A stretch of DNA of 64,000 nucleotides from Prosthecobacter fusiformis (GTDB taxonomy: Bacteria; Verrucomicrobiota; Verrucomicrobiia; Verrucomicrobiales; Verrucomicrobiaceae), in the NCBI RefSeq assembly GCF_004364345.1, contig NZ_SOCA01000001.1, positions 1,464,391-1,528,390 of the forward strand. Reading direction: 5' to 3'. Of the stretch, positions 1 to 7,316 are shown in pieces (the first letter of the stretch is position 1; the number at the start of each line of letters is the position of its first letter). The notes below the pieces were generated by a model that was given only the letters and a program-made list of their open reading frames with translations, made no database searches and was not told the origin of the DNA. A program made the position numbers and the translations under genes.

Positions 1-1107
1 GTTCATGCGCACCTGCTTGATGTCAAAGTTCGGCGTCTTGTGCGGGGCAAAGAGGATGTCGTCATGCGTGGCGTTCTGGTGGCGCTTAAACTGCGCCGGG
101 GTGATGTGCCCCCCCAGATGATCATCGCGACCCGTCGCCAGATGGCAGGTGCCCAGCACCTTTTCATCCTGGATGTCCGCACCGGACACCGGCAGCACTT
201 GGGTACCAAAACCCAGCTCGCCCAGCACACCCGTCATCGGATCATCCAGCAGCTTCGAATTGTGCGCGTCAATCGTCGCCTGCTCTCCGGCGATCAGCTC
301 GCTCTTGATGATGCAGCCACCCGTGACGGTCAGCTTGCCCAGCGTCCCGTCCTCATACTTCATCGGAAAGAAACCTTCCGCGCCTGTCGGCACAAAATAC
401 ACTTCGCCCGCAGGCAGGTTGGCCACGTCTGGAGTTGTCCCCCGGCACAGACCATGGCTCTTTTGCGCTTCTTGCGCGCTCAATTCCAGCTTGGCCGTCA
501 GCACCTCCCCCGTCTCCAGGGCAAAGTCGATTTCCACCGAATCCGCCTTGGTCATGGCCAGGCGCAGCTTTTCAGCGTCGCGGCTCACCTCATCATAGTC
601 CACCGCCAGACCGGTATTCAAAATGATGTCATTCAGACCATGCAGCGTCGCCCCGCGGAAGCCATACTGCTTCGCAAACGCCGTCAGCGGCGCGGTGGCG
701 GAAAAGGTGGAGATGCACAGGATGATGTCATAGCCTGTATAGATATCTTTCTCCAGGCTCAGCCGGTTGCCCGCCATGTCCACGCACTCATCCGGCAGAT
801 CCAGATTGCTGCCAGTCGTCTGCGTATAGGCATACATCTCTCCGCCTTTGAGGGCCAGCTCCTCCATCACGCCGTTTTGCAGGCCCAGATAGAAATGCTT
901 ATGCGCATTGCGCTGCACCGCACGGTCTGGATTGTTCAAAAAGGCCATGTCCTTGGCCTCCGCCAGATCCGGCAGATCAATCAGGATGCAGATCTTGCAG
1001 CCGAAGGTCGGCTGGAAAACGGTATGGAGAAGACGATACAGATCGAACTTCGGGAACTTGCGGCCGTTGGCCGTCGTTTGAACGGTGGGCATGGGAGCAT
1101 TCATCAT
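1..1107 (-). CDS. M29-like metallo-aminopeptidase (partial, C-terminus off window)
   Basis: This open frame covers 369 codons and leaves the left edge, so the C-terminus is missing. The likely start is one of two adjacent ATGs (1107 or 1104); no Shine-Dalgarno is visible. The second half carries the pattern expected of family M29 (aminopeptidase T/AmpS) metal ligands: LPAGEVYFVP (Glu about residue 235), LGELGFGT (Glu 297), GTCHLATG (His 322), GGH, and ATHDDI (His 348, Asp 350). M29 enzymes are cytosolic two-metal exopeptidases that remove N-terminal residues. The gene is divergent from the neighbouring SDR, with about 110 bp between them. The family call rests on motif spacing. Substrate unknown. 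Confidence 0.7.
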   Translation of the reverse strand, partial: MMNAPMPTVQTTANGRKFPKFDLYRLLHTVFQPTFGCKICILIDLPDLAEAKDMAFLNNPDRAVQRNAHKHFYLGLQNGVMEELALKGGEMYAYTQTTGSNLDLPDECVDMAGNRLSLEKDIYTGYDIILCISTFSATAPLTAFAKQYGFRGATLHGLNDIILNTGLAVDYDEVSRDAEKLRLAMTKADSVEIDFALETGEVLTAKLELSAQEAQKSHGLCRGTTPDVANLPAGEVYFVPTGAEGFFPMKYEDGTLGKLTVTGGCIIKSELIAGEQATIDAHNSKLLDDPMTGVLGELGFGTQVLPVSGADIQDEKVLGTCHLATGRDDHLGGHITPAQFKRHQNATHDDILFAPHKTPNFDIKQVRMN

Positions 1108-1220
1108 GGGAGAGGGAGTGATTCGGGTAAAGCGCAATACGGCTTCAGCACAAAAGACGGGCGCGCTTTTCTTTTTCAAAGATTGAGGCATCCGTGCACC
1201 CTCATCACCCCTGAATCCTC

Positions 1221-1913
1221 ATGAATGCAAAAAAGCTCGTCCTCATCACCGGCTGCAGCCGCGGGCTGGGCCGCGCCATGATCCCGGAATTTGTGCAGCG
1301 CGGCTGGACCGTCATCGGCTGTGCGCGGGATGCCGCCATCATCTCCACCCTTCAGCAGCAGTTCCCCGCCCCGCATCACTTCGCCGTCTGCGACGTCGCC
1401 GATGACGCCCAGGTCCAGACCTTCTGCCAAAACCTCCTGACCACCTCCGGCACGCCGGATCTCGTGCTAAACAACGCCGCCATCGTCAATGCCAGCGCCC
1501 CCCTGTGGGAGATCAGTGCCGGGGAATTCAGCCGCATCGTGGACATCAATATCAAAGGCCCCGCCAGCATCATGCGCCATCTGCTGCCCGCCATGCTCAC
1601 ACGCAGCAGCTGCGTCATCGTCAACTTTTCCTCCGGCTGGGGCCGCAGCACCGCCCCCGAGGTGGCCCCCTACTGCGCCACCAAATACGCCATCGAAGGC
1701 CTCTCCCAGGCCGTCGCCCAGGAGACCGGCGGCAAAGTCGCCATCATCCCCCTGAATCCCGGCATCATCGATACACGCATGCTGCGCAGTTGCTTCGGCG
1801 ATGACGCCTCCCACTACCCCGCCCCCGAAGAATGGGCCCGCACCGCCGTCCCCTTCCTGATAAAACTCGGCCCCCAGCACAACGGCCACCCCCTCACCGC
1901 CCCCGGCGGCTGA
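1221..1913 (+). CDS. short-chain dehydrogenase/reductase (SDR)
   Basis: A 230-aa Rossmann-fold oxidoreductase of classical SDR size. It has the N-terminal nucleotide-binding motif TGCSRGLGRAM, the structural LNNAA motif near residue 88, the catalytic serine in NFSSGWG, and the YxxxK pair in YCATKYA. The GCSRGLG motif with no acidic residue directly after it does not settle NAD versus NADP use. The substrate cannot be inferred. It starts with ATG 14 bp after a stop in all plausible upstream frames and stands alone on the + strand, divergent from the M29 peptidase. Confidence 0.85.
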   Translation: MNAKKLVLITGCSRGLGRAMIPEFVQRGWTVIGCARDAAIISTLQQQFPAPHHFAVCDVADDAQVQTFCQNLLTTSGTPDLVLNNAAIVNASAPLWEISAGEFSRIVDINIKGPASIMRHLLPAMLTRSSCVIVNFSSGWGRSTAPEVAPYCATKYAIEGLSQAVAQETGGKVAIIPLNPGIIDTRMLRSCFGDDASHYPAPEEWARTAVPFLIKLGPQHNGHPLTAPGG

Positions 1914-2347
1914 GGTCCGCCCGACATCGAGTCTGGTAGAACGCACGGATTTCGGAGGCCCCTCAGTCAAAGTAGTCCAGAGCTTTAGCTCGCTAAGGCT
2001 CATTCTTTCTTATGCGCGACATCGTGCCGCCAGTCGCATCCCTTACTGAAGTCGTGGCCATTTCCCCCAGCGCATCCACATGCCCTTGAGGAAAGGCCGG
2101 TTGACCAGGACATCGCCCCGAGGCGGGCAAGGCATTGGGGTGTTGAGTCAGAGGTAGGCGAACTTGGCCCTTTCCAATCCATGCGGTTCCATCCTTTCTT
2201 CACCCTCCTTCGCGTAGCTTCGGCAGGGAGAATGAAGATCTTGCGGGATCCTTGAACATATGGGATTTTCATAGCCGAATTAGCGCAGCCCGACGCAGGA
2301 GGAATCAGGTTGCACTTCATTATTGCGAATAGCTGGCACACGCTAGG
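1914..2347. other. 434-bp intergenic stretch, probably decayed sequence
   Basis: No convincing gene is present. Open frames on both strands have atypical composition and no recognisable motif. Around 1979-1996 lies a short palindrome-like motif (ccagagctttagctcgct) that recurs in slightly altered form at about 60483-60500 (ccagagctatagctcgcc), also in a non-coding stretch. This suggests either an interspersed short repeat or remnants of a decayed repeated gene. Confidence 0.35.
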
Positions 2348-2827
2348 CTATTGGTTGGCGCGTACGTTCATTTCTAGCTCCAAGAATGGCGGTGTTTTAT
2401 CCTCTGAGTAGGCGACAAAACGAAGCATCACACTTTGTGCCCGCTCAAGTAGATCCGGTAGTCGTGCGTGCTTTGCCGCATCGACGAGCATTGTGGCATA
2501 CATACGATTGATCTCCGAAGACCTGCCTCCTTCTTCGAGTTCGCTTTCGTCTAACACTTCAAAGTCCCGGGCTAGCTGGTGCAAGTCAAGGCGTGCCCAG
2601 GCCACTCGGAACGGTGGCTTTGCTGTGTGTTGTGGATAGATGCTGATGCCTCCATCTACTCCACGCACGTCGATCAGCAGATGATCCCAAACGTCAGTGG
2701 GTATAAGCGGCAAAACATCGGCTGCAACGCCACGCCAAAAGCCTTCCATCTTGCCGAGTATTCCGGCTCGATCTGTCTCCTTAACCACCAAGCTGTGGCA
2801 GTTATGCTGCACGTTATCCCATTGCAT
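2348..2827 (-). CDS. orphan small protein, candidate immunity-like protein
   Basis: A 159-aa acidic soluble protein with no signal peptide or membrane segment; no family recognised. It starts with ATG. It lies in a patch of small orphan genes directly downstream, on the same strand, of a very large secreted protein with a transglutaminase-like C-terminus. A 28-bp stretch covering its last codons and stop (2345-2372) recurs with one mismatch at 4147-4174, so at least one more copy of its 3' end has existed. Codon use and lower GC differ from the core genes. An immunity role is an inference from the layout only; it could equally be a mobile orphan gene. Confidence 0.6.
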   Translation of the reverse strand: MQWDNVQHNCHSLVVKETDRAGILGKMEGFWRGVAADVLPLIPTDVWDHLLIDVRGVDGGISIYPQHTAKPPFRVAWARLDLHQLARDFEVLDESELEEGGRSSEINRMYATMLVDAAKHARLPDLLERAQSVMLRFVAYSEDKTPPFLELEMNVRANQ

Positions 2828-2923
2828 ATGAGAGAATTAAAATTGCCTTGTTTGCTCGCCAACTCGAAGACTGCTGGGCTAGTAGCGTCGTCTGTGTTTC
2901 GCTTGCTTGCAATCTATTCATCG

Positions 2924-3052
2924 TCAGAGGGTGTCCCAAGTTAAGGGCCGATAGCTAGTTCCCATCAGATCGCGATATACGCTTTCGTATTCAGCAACCG
3001 TTGGGATCTTCAGCAGTTCACAAAAATCTTCTGGCGAATGTGGATGGTTCAT
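2924..3052 (-). pseudogene. truncated copy of the 3152-3532 gene
   Basis: A 42-codon frame starting MNHPHSPEDFCELLK and ending YRPLTWDTL-stop. It aligns with the first 40 residues of the next gene upstream (MICPNSPEDFHEL... through YRPLTWD), and the nucleotides are clearly alike over 2930-3052. Similarity breaks right after the LTWD codons: a one-base shift would restore an SDDE reading resembling GDDAE, followed by a stop. This is a 5' fragment left by tandem duplication and decay, not a functional gene. Confidence 0.75.
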
Positions 3053-3151
3053 GGTTGTAAATGAATCTCTCGCCATTCTCTTTAACTGGCGACACCTCCC
3101 TGATGAGACAGTCCAGGATCAAGGCTATGGATGGGCGAAATGTCGAATCCA

Positions 3152-3532
3152 TTAGGTATATGTAAAAAAACATTCGTAGACAGTGGCTCCGGTGACTGGG
3201 AACATAATCATATCCACCTTGCTTTCATCAATGACGATCCAGCCATGACGTTCGAGAATGGGTTGCAACACACGCTTTTCAACAAGTGGTAACGTGCGCA
3301 ATAAGAGACAGCATAAATTTCCTCTCTTACTGAATATGATCGCCGTGGAGCTTCCTATTCCGCGATCACCTATAAAGAGTGTTGCTAGAAACTCAGCATC
3401 ATCTCCGGGCGCATCCCAAGTTAGTGGCCGATAGTCGGTCTTCGTCAGATCATGATATACCTCTTCATAGTGCGCTGACGTTTGGACTTTATGCAGTTCA
3501 TGAAAATCTTCTGGGGAATTTGGGCAAATCAT
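3152..3532 (-). CDS. orphan small protein, duplicated locally
   Basis: A 126-aa soluble protein starting MICPNSPEDF, with no signal peptide or membrane segment; no family recognised. Its N-terminal third is duplicated as a broken fragment 100 bp downstream (2924-3052). With the 159-aa gene and other fragments it forms a small array downstream of the TSP3/transglutaminase-like protein, as immunity genes do behind polymorphic toxins. That role is inferred from position only. Low GC compared with the window. Confidence 0.6.
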   Translation of the reverse strand: MICPNSPEDFHELHKVQTSAHYEEVYHDLTKTDYRPLTWDAPGDDAEFLATLFIGDRGIGSSTAIIFSKRGNLCCLLLRTLPLVEKRVLQPILERHGWIVIDESKVDMIMFPVTGATVYECFFTYT

Positions 3533-3625
3533 AATGCAATGGGCATCCTGCTGATAATAAGCCCCTGGGTCTTGAGTGCGTAAGCTCCGCTCTATGCCTC
3601 TAATCTAAAACCTCCGTCAATTCTA

Positions 3626-3653
3626 TCAATTATTTGCACCCTGACCCCGTTTC
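3626..3653 (+). repeat. left 28-bp inverted repeat
   Basis: Perfect reverse complement of 4060-4087. It forms the left boundary of the 462-bp candidate element. Confidence 0.85.
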
Positions 3654-3762
3654 CCTTCGGGGCAAAGCATACAGAGAGTGCCATCAGAGAAAAGGGTGGG
3701 ATGTTACGAGAAGATTGGATGGTCCATAGTTCACCAGGCAATTTTTCTATCTGGAATGCCAG

Positions 3763-4068
3763 CTAAGGCGACGGCGTGGTGATAGAGGCGGCTGGCATTG
3801 TGGTGAGTTCTTCGATGCGATGCCAGTCAGCTTCTATTCCATGCTGTTCTGCGTATGACTCAAAACGAATGATCGGATTTAACGGCAGCGGAGCAGTTCC
3901 CTCCCAAATCGCTTCACATTCGCTGCAAAGAACGCAGACCCTAGAGCCAAGATCCAAAAGACGGACAATTCTCAGACCTCCCTGACCGCATATGGGACAC
4001 TTTGGATTGATGAGTGGTGTGTAGGTTAAGGCTGAAGTCCAGAAACAGGATAGGCAGTAGAAACGGGG
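3763..4068 (-). pseudogene. zinc-ribbon protein remnant inside the inverted repeats
   Basis: An open frame without a credible start. It begins after a TGA located in the right inverted repeat and has no ATG; the first possible start is a TTG at 3957. It reads through paired cysteines YCLSCF, KCPICGQ and CVLCSEC, then a tryptophan-rich tail, ending TTPSP. Three CxxC pairs indicate a zinc ribbon or rubredoxin-like fold, suggesting a real gene whose 5' part has been lost to the repeat. It could be translated from the TTG as 64 aa, but that would drop two of the CxxC pairs. Confidence 0.45.
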
Positions 4069-4087
4069 TCAGGGTGCAAATAATTGA
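4060..4087 (-). repeat. right 28-bp inverted repeat
   Basis: Perfect reverse complement of 3626-3653. It forms the right boundary of the candidate element. Confidence 0.85.
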
Positions 4088-4146
4088 CAAAATATTGAGC
4101 TCTCACTTCTCTTTGATAAACTCCAGCAGTCTGGCTGGGATGCGTC

Positions 4147-4174
4147 AGGCTATTGGGTGGCGCGTACGTTCATT
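4147..4174 (-). repeat. copy of the 3' end of the 159-aa gene
   Basis: Matches 2345-2372 at 27 of 28 positions. In the 2345 copy it spans the last codons and stop of the 159-aa orphan gene. Here it lies just downstream of the stop codon of the 4192 gene, out of frame with it. It is a likely recombination scar or cassette boundary. Confidence 0.65.
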
Positions 4175-4191
4175 CCCGGTTTTCAGGCTGA

Positions 4192-4911
4192 TCAGTTGCG
4201 CCGCTTGAGCAACAGCCACAGCAGGCTAGTAGCTGCCATGATCAAAACAATGATAATGCTCCACGGCATTGATGAAGTCGGTTTCTCCCTCTGTGCGGGC
4301 TTTGCTTCGGGCACATTGTTCGGTGCTGACGGCTGCACCCGTGGAGGGGGATTTGGTGCTTGTGGTAGCTGGGGGGTGGACAGATTCGATGGCTGTTGGG
4401 TGTCTAAAGTCCGTTTCCCAATCTCTATCGGCTTGGGACTTTCAATTACTCTACCTTCCTCATCCGCCAACTTTCCATCCCGGATCAGGAATTTGATGAT
4501 ACTGCCATCAGGTCTCTTTAATTCAATCCTGTCTGGCGGTTCAAGTTTAATGCTTCCACCCCTCCGAATATCGGTTAACCAGCTACCTCCCGCTTCAAGT
4601 TCAGTAACAAGATCGCCATTTGAATTGAACTGAAGTAATTTCCCAGAAAATTCGTTGTTCTCTACCAGGGCCAGCAACCCATGCTGGTTCCTCGCCCACC
4701 CGCTGAGTTTACACCAATCATAAGGTTTCTTTCCGTTAATGAGTTGCACTCGCCTGGTCCAGAGTGTCTTCACTGACTCCTCATTCCTGAGTTGAAGACT
4801 ATAGATCGTTGCATCCTCAGTTTCTGTTATCTCGAACGCAAGTTGATCCGAAGCGTTAGAGGCCAACGTCAGCGTCATTGTGGATATTAGAATCAATAGT
4901 AGTCTCCTCAT
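4192..4911 (-). CDS. secreted or periplasmic protein with C-terminal membrane anchor
   Basis: About 239 aa. The ATG at 4911 begins MRRLLLILISTMTLTLASNA, a good signal peptide; a TTG at 4920 would overlap the upstream stop by 3 bp. A beta-rich middle part is followed by a proline-rich segment (residues about 150-200) and a single hydrophobic helix near the end (WSIIIVLIMAATSLLWLLL) with a basic KRRN tail. The topology is therefore an extracytoplasmic domain anchored by its C-terminus. It is coupled tightly to the preceding transglutaminase-like gene, so the two are probably co-transcribed and functionally linked. It could be a partner or a membrane immunity protein; family unknown. Confidence 0.75.
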   Translation of the reverse strand: MRRLLLILISTMTLTLASNASDQLAFEITETEDATIYSLQLRNEESVKTLWTRRVQLINGKKPYDWCKLSGWARNQHGLLALVENNEFSGKLLQFNSNGDLVTELEAGGSWLTDIRRGGSIKLEPPDRIELKRPDGSIIKFLIRDGKLADEEGRVIESPKPIEIGKRTLDTQQPSNLSTPQLPQAPNPPPRVQPSAPNNVPEAKPAQREKPTSSMPWSIIIVLIMAATSLLWLLLKRRN

Positions 4912-4916
4912 GGCAA

Positions 4917-7277
4917 TCAATAGTTGAATGGTTGTGAAATGGTCTCCGCCGACCCTTTTGGATCAGGTTGCCACATCCAGATCGTGACACCCTGAGGCAA
5001 TGCTGGATTTGCCTGCGCTTGATCAGGGAGGGCTGGGTTTGCAAAAATCATCAAACCAAACGCATCCACCGCAGCGTCCTCCCATTCTTGCTGCGAAGCA
5101 ATGACGTCGGAGCCGTATGAGGGATCGTAATACTTGCCTCCATATTCAACAACAAAGTGATCTCCAAAATAGGCTTGCGGGTTTGGGTTGCTCTGTGCGG
5201 CAATCCCCTGATCGTCGATGGGGGCAAATTCATTTCCAATATTCCAGGCCTTTACTAAGATGAGCGATGCGGGCTGGGGGGGATTTCCAAAAAGGTATGT
5301 TATCTGACCTTGATAATTTGGATACTTTGCCAGTATCGCAGGCCCGAGCGTTTGTAAATTAGGGTTCGGAGCATAAAACGCTGTGATTTGGGCATCAATA
5401 CCCTGAGATCGCAAAACATCAGTGAAGATGCGAGTCCAGGCACCGCATCTGCCGTCTCCAGAGGACAGCAAATCGGTTGTCAAAAACCCTGCGGTGGGAG
5501 GGTTATTCCAATACTTCATTCCAGTTCCATCAAGAGTGCCACTGCTTGGCTTCACTTTCTGTACGTCTCTATCTTTGAAGTCATCATAGATTGCGTCTAC
5601 GACAGTTTGAACTGCAGAGCCTTTACCCTTAGCGTTTCTACATCCGAGATTGAATAAAGTCTCGCGCATCAAACCCATCGCCGTTTTGATAGGGTCGGCC
5701 ATCGTGATGTAAACCGTGTGCTTAGTGCTTCCAATTGCACACCAGCCACTAGAACCAATACTTATCTCCCAGTTGATAATGAAAGCAGTTTCATCGTCAG
5801 CATTGTGGAACTCGATTGAATTAGTAAGATTATTTGAAGCCTCTGTCAGTGACAACTCAATGGTGCCATCTGCATAGGGCGTTACTGTAGTTTCTGGGAT
5901 TTGAAGGCCTTGGGGAGAGCTCGCCTTAATTTTCACCAGTTGGCCGCTCGGTAAATATGCAACTTTAAACTTACCGCCTACCTGGATCTTGGTATTCCTC
6001 GTGAATGAAATCGGATAGTTTTTTTCGCCGCTGCTAGTGTTGGTTTTAGCTTTGCCGTCTCCGTTGTTATCCACCCAATGAGGGGCGCTGTAAGTAACAT
6101 TACCATCGTCGGATCTAAGTTCGTGATAATTGCTGCCATCGAAGCTAATTTCCTTTATCTCCACCGGGTGGAGGCTCACATCAACCTCCTGCAGCTCTTC
6201 GGCAGTGGGGACGGGGAATTCTTTGGGTTCGGAGTATTGGCCACCTGGAGGGATCTCAAACACATGGGGTTCCTGCACGGTGATCTCGGGTTCCAGAGGG
6301 GTGATGGGTACCGGTTGAGGGCCTTCTGTTAATGTGGTTTTTTTCACCACGGGGATCACCGTCAGCGAGGCTCCTTCCGGCACTGGCTCACTGGACTTTA
6401 ACCGCGTCCGGTAGCGCTTCTCATCATGCAAGTTCTCTGTGTAATGAAAATATCCCCCTGTATCTACATCTAAAAAGTCAGGGTTCTCCCAGCCTGTTTT
6501 CCTGCTAACGCCCCCGGGCGCAGTTGGCCAATAGACATCTGGGTCTGCACCAAAATCCTGGAAGGGTATGCTTTCCACTTCTGGCAATGGATCACAGATG
6601 CCACTGCCTATCTCATATGTCTCAGCATATCTATATGCATCCCCTAGCGCGTCGATGCTCCATCTACGGAACAGCATATAGACTTCCCCTTCATAAGTAT
6701 CATCAGGATACGGAATCCCGTTTTCATCTCTGAAATTTGAATACTCGTAGTTATTAACTTTAGCTTGCTTCCAAACGGACTGGAGTGAAAAAGAAACGGG
6801 CGCGGGTGGTTCCTCACCGTCGCCTGGATCTTCCCCTGGCGGAGGTGGGTTGTAGTGAACGGGGTCCCGACCCTGCGACAGTTCCACTCCGTCGGTTACT
6901 CCATCGTCATCCGTATCTGCCAGCATGGGATTGCTGCCGCTTAGCATTTCCTGGTAATTGGTGAGACCATCGTTATCAAAGTCATCCAGTTCATCTCGGA
7001 TCCCATTGCCATTCTCGTCCTGGCTGCTGGCATTGAGGCCCCAGAGCAGCTCCCACACATCATCCAGCAGGTCGCCATCCGCATCAGCCTGTGAGATGGC
7101 ACGGGGATCGGTGGCGGGCTGGCTGGTCATTTCCACTCGATTGCTCAGGCCATCCACATCCCAATCATCATCCCCCTGGCGGTAGGATTCAGGGCCGTTG
7201 TTGCGCACCAAACCATGAGGCAGCATCTCCTCAAATACCGCTTCGTAGTCGCTACGCACCGGTCTGGATTCGCTCAC
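4917..7277 (-). CDS. TSP3-repeat protein with C-terminal transglutaminase-like domain
   Basis: 786 aa from a GTG at 7277. The N-terminus (residues about 35-145) contains thrombospondin type-3 / calcium-binding repeats such as DFDNDGLTNYQEM and DTDDDGVTDGVEL, followed by a proline-rich linker and a long beta-rich middle. The C-terminal 200 residues look like a papain/transglutaminase fold: GDGRCGAW (Cys about 612), FGDHFVVEY (His about 706) and YYDPSYG (Asp about 716) give a Cys-His-Asp order. There is no signal peptide, and the frame is open upstream to a TGA that ends the giant secreted protein in the same frame. It may therefore be the second half of an interrupted larger protein rather than an independent gene. 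Confidence 0.75.
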   Translation of the reverse strand: MSESRPVRSDYEAVFEEMLPHGLVRNNGPESYRQGDDDWDVDGLSNRVEMTSQPATDPRAISQADADGDLLDDVWELLWGLNASSQDENGNGIRDELDDFDNDGLTNYQEMLSGSNPMLADTDDDGVTDGVELSQGRDPVHYNPPPPGEDPGDGEEPPAPVSFSLQSVWKQAKVNNYEYSNFRDENGIPYPDDTYEGEVYMLFRRWSIDALGDAYRYAETYEIGSGICDPLPEVESIPFQDFGADPDVYWPTAPGGVSRKTGWENPDFLDVDTGGYFHYTENLHDEKRYRTRLKSSEPVPEGASLTVIPVVKKTTLTEGPQPVPITPLEPEITVQEPHVFEIPPGGQYSEPKEFPVPTAEELQEVDVSLHPVEIKEISFDGSNYHELRSDDGNVTYSAPHWVDNNGDGKAKTNTSSGEKNYPISFTRNTKIQVGGKFKVAYLPSGQLVKIKASSPQGLQIPETTVTPYADGTIELSLTEASNNLTNSIEFHNADDETAFIINWEISIGSSGWCAIGSTKHTVYITMADPIKTAMGLMRETLFNLGCRNAKGKGSAVQTVVDAIYDDFKDRDVQKVKPSSGTLDGTGMKYWNNPPTAGFLTTDLLSSGDGRCGAWTRIFTDVLRSQGIDAQITAFYAPNPNLQTLGPAILAKYPNYQGQITYLFGNPPQPASLILVKAWNIGNEFAPIDDQGIAAQSNPNPQAYFGDHFVVEYGGKYYDPSYGSDVIASQQEWEDAAVDAFGLMIFANPALPDQAQANPALPQGVTIWMWQPDPKGSAETISQPFNY

Positions 7278-7316
7278 GCCTGTCAGCGGATTCTCCCACT
7301 GAAGCAGGGCGCTTAC

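Larger units (their letters stand above)
3626..4087. mobile_element. candidate non-autonomous element bounded by 28-bp inverted repeats
   Basis: Positions 3626-3653 (begins tcaattatttgcacc, ends gaccccgtttc) are the exact reverse complement of 4060-4087, giving a perfect 28-bp inverted repeat around a 462-bp unit. Similar GGGGTCAGGGTGCAAATAATT-type ends are, from my memory of other genomes, linked with REP-associated or IS200-like transposase elements; I cannot search to confirm this. No transposase is encoded inside. The interior holds a damaged zinc-ribbon reading frame. The element sits within the array of decayed small genes. No clear target-site duplication was found. Confidence 0.55.

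Noticed and set aside
40..1224. 394-codon open frame on the + strand
   Set aside because: It is the antisense shadow of the M29-type peptidase. The minus strand carries recognisable metal-ligand motifs, while this frame has arginine- and histidine-rich low-information sequence.
2000..2341. 113-codon minus-strand frame
   Set aside because: No motif, unusual composition and no homology recognised; treated as decayed intergenic DNA.
4157..4633. 158-codon + strand frame opposite the membrane-anchored protein
   Set aside because: The minus strand reads a signal peptide and C-terminal anchor; this frame is a serine- and glycine-rich shadow.
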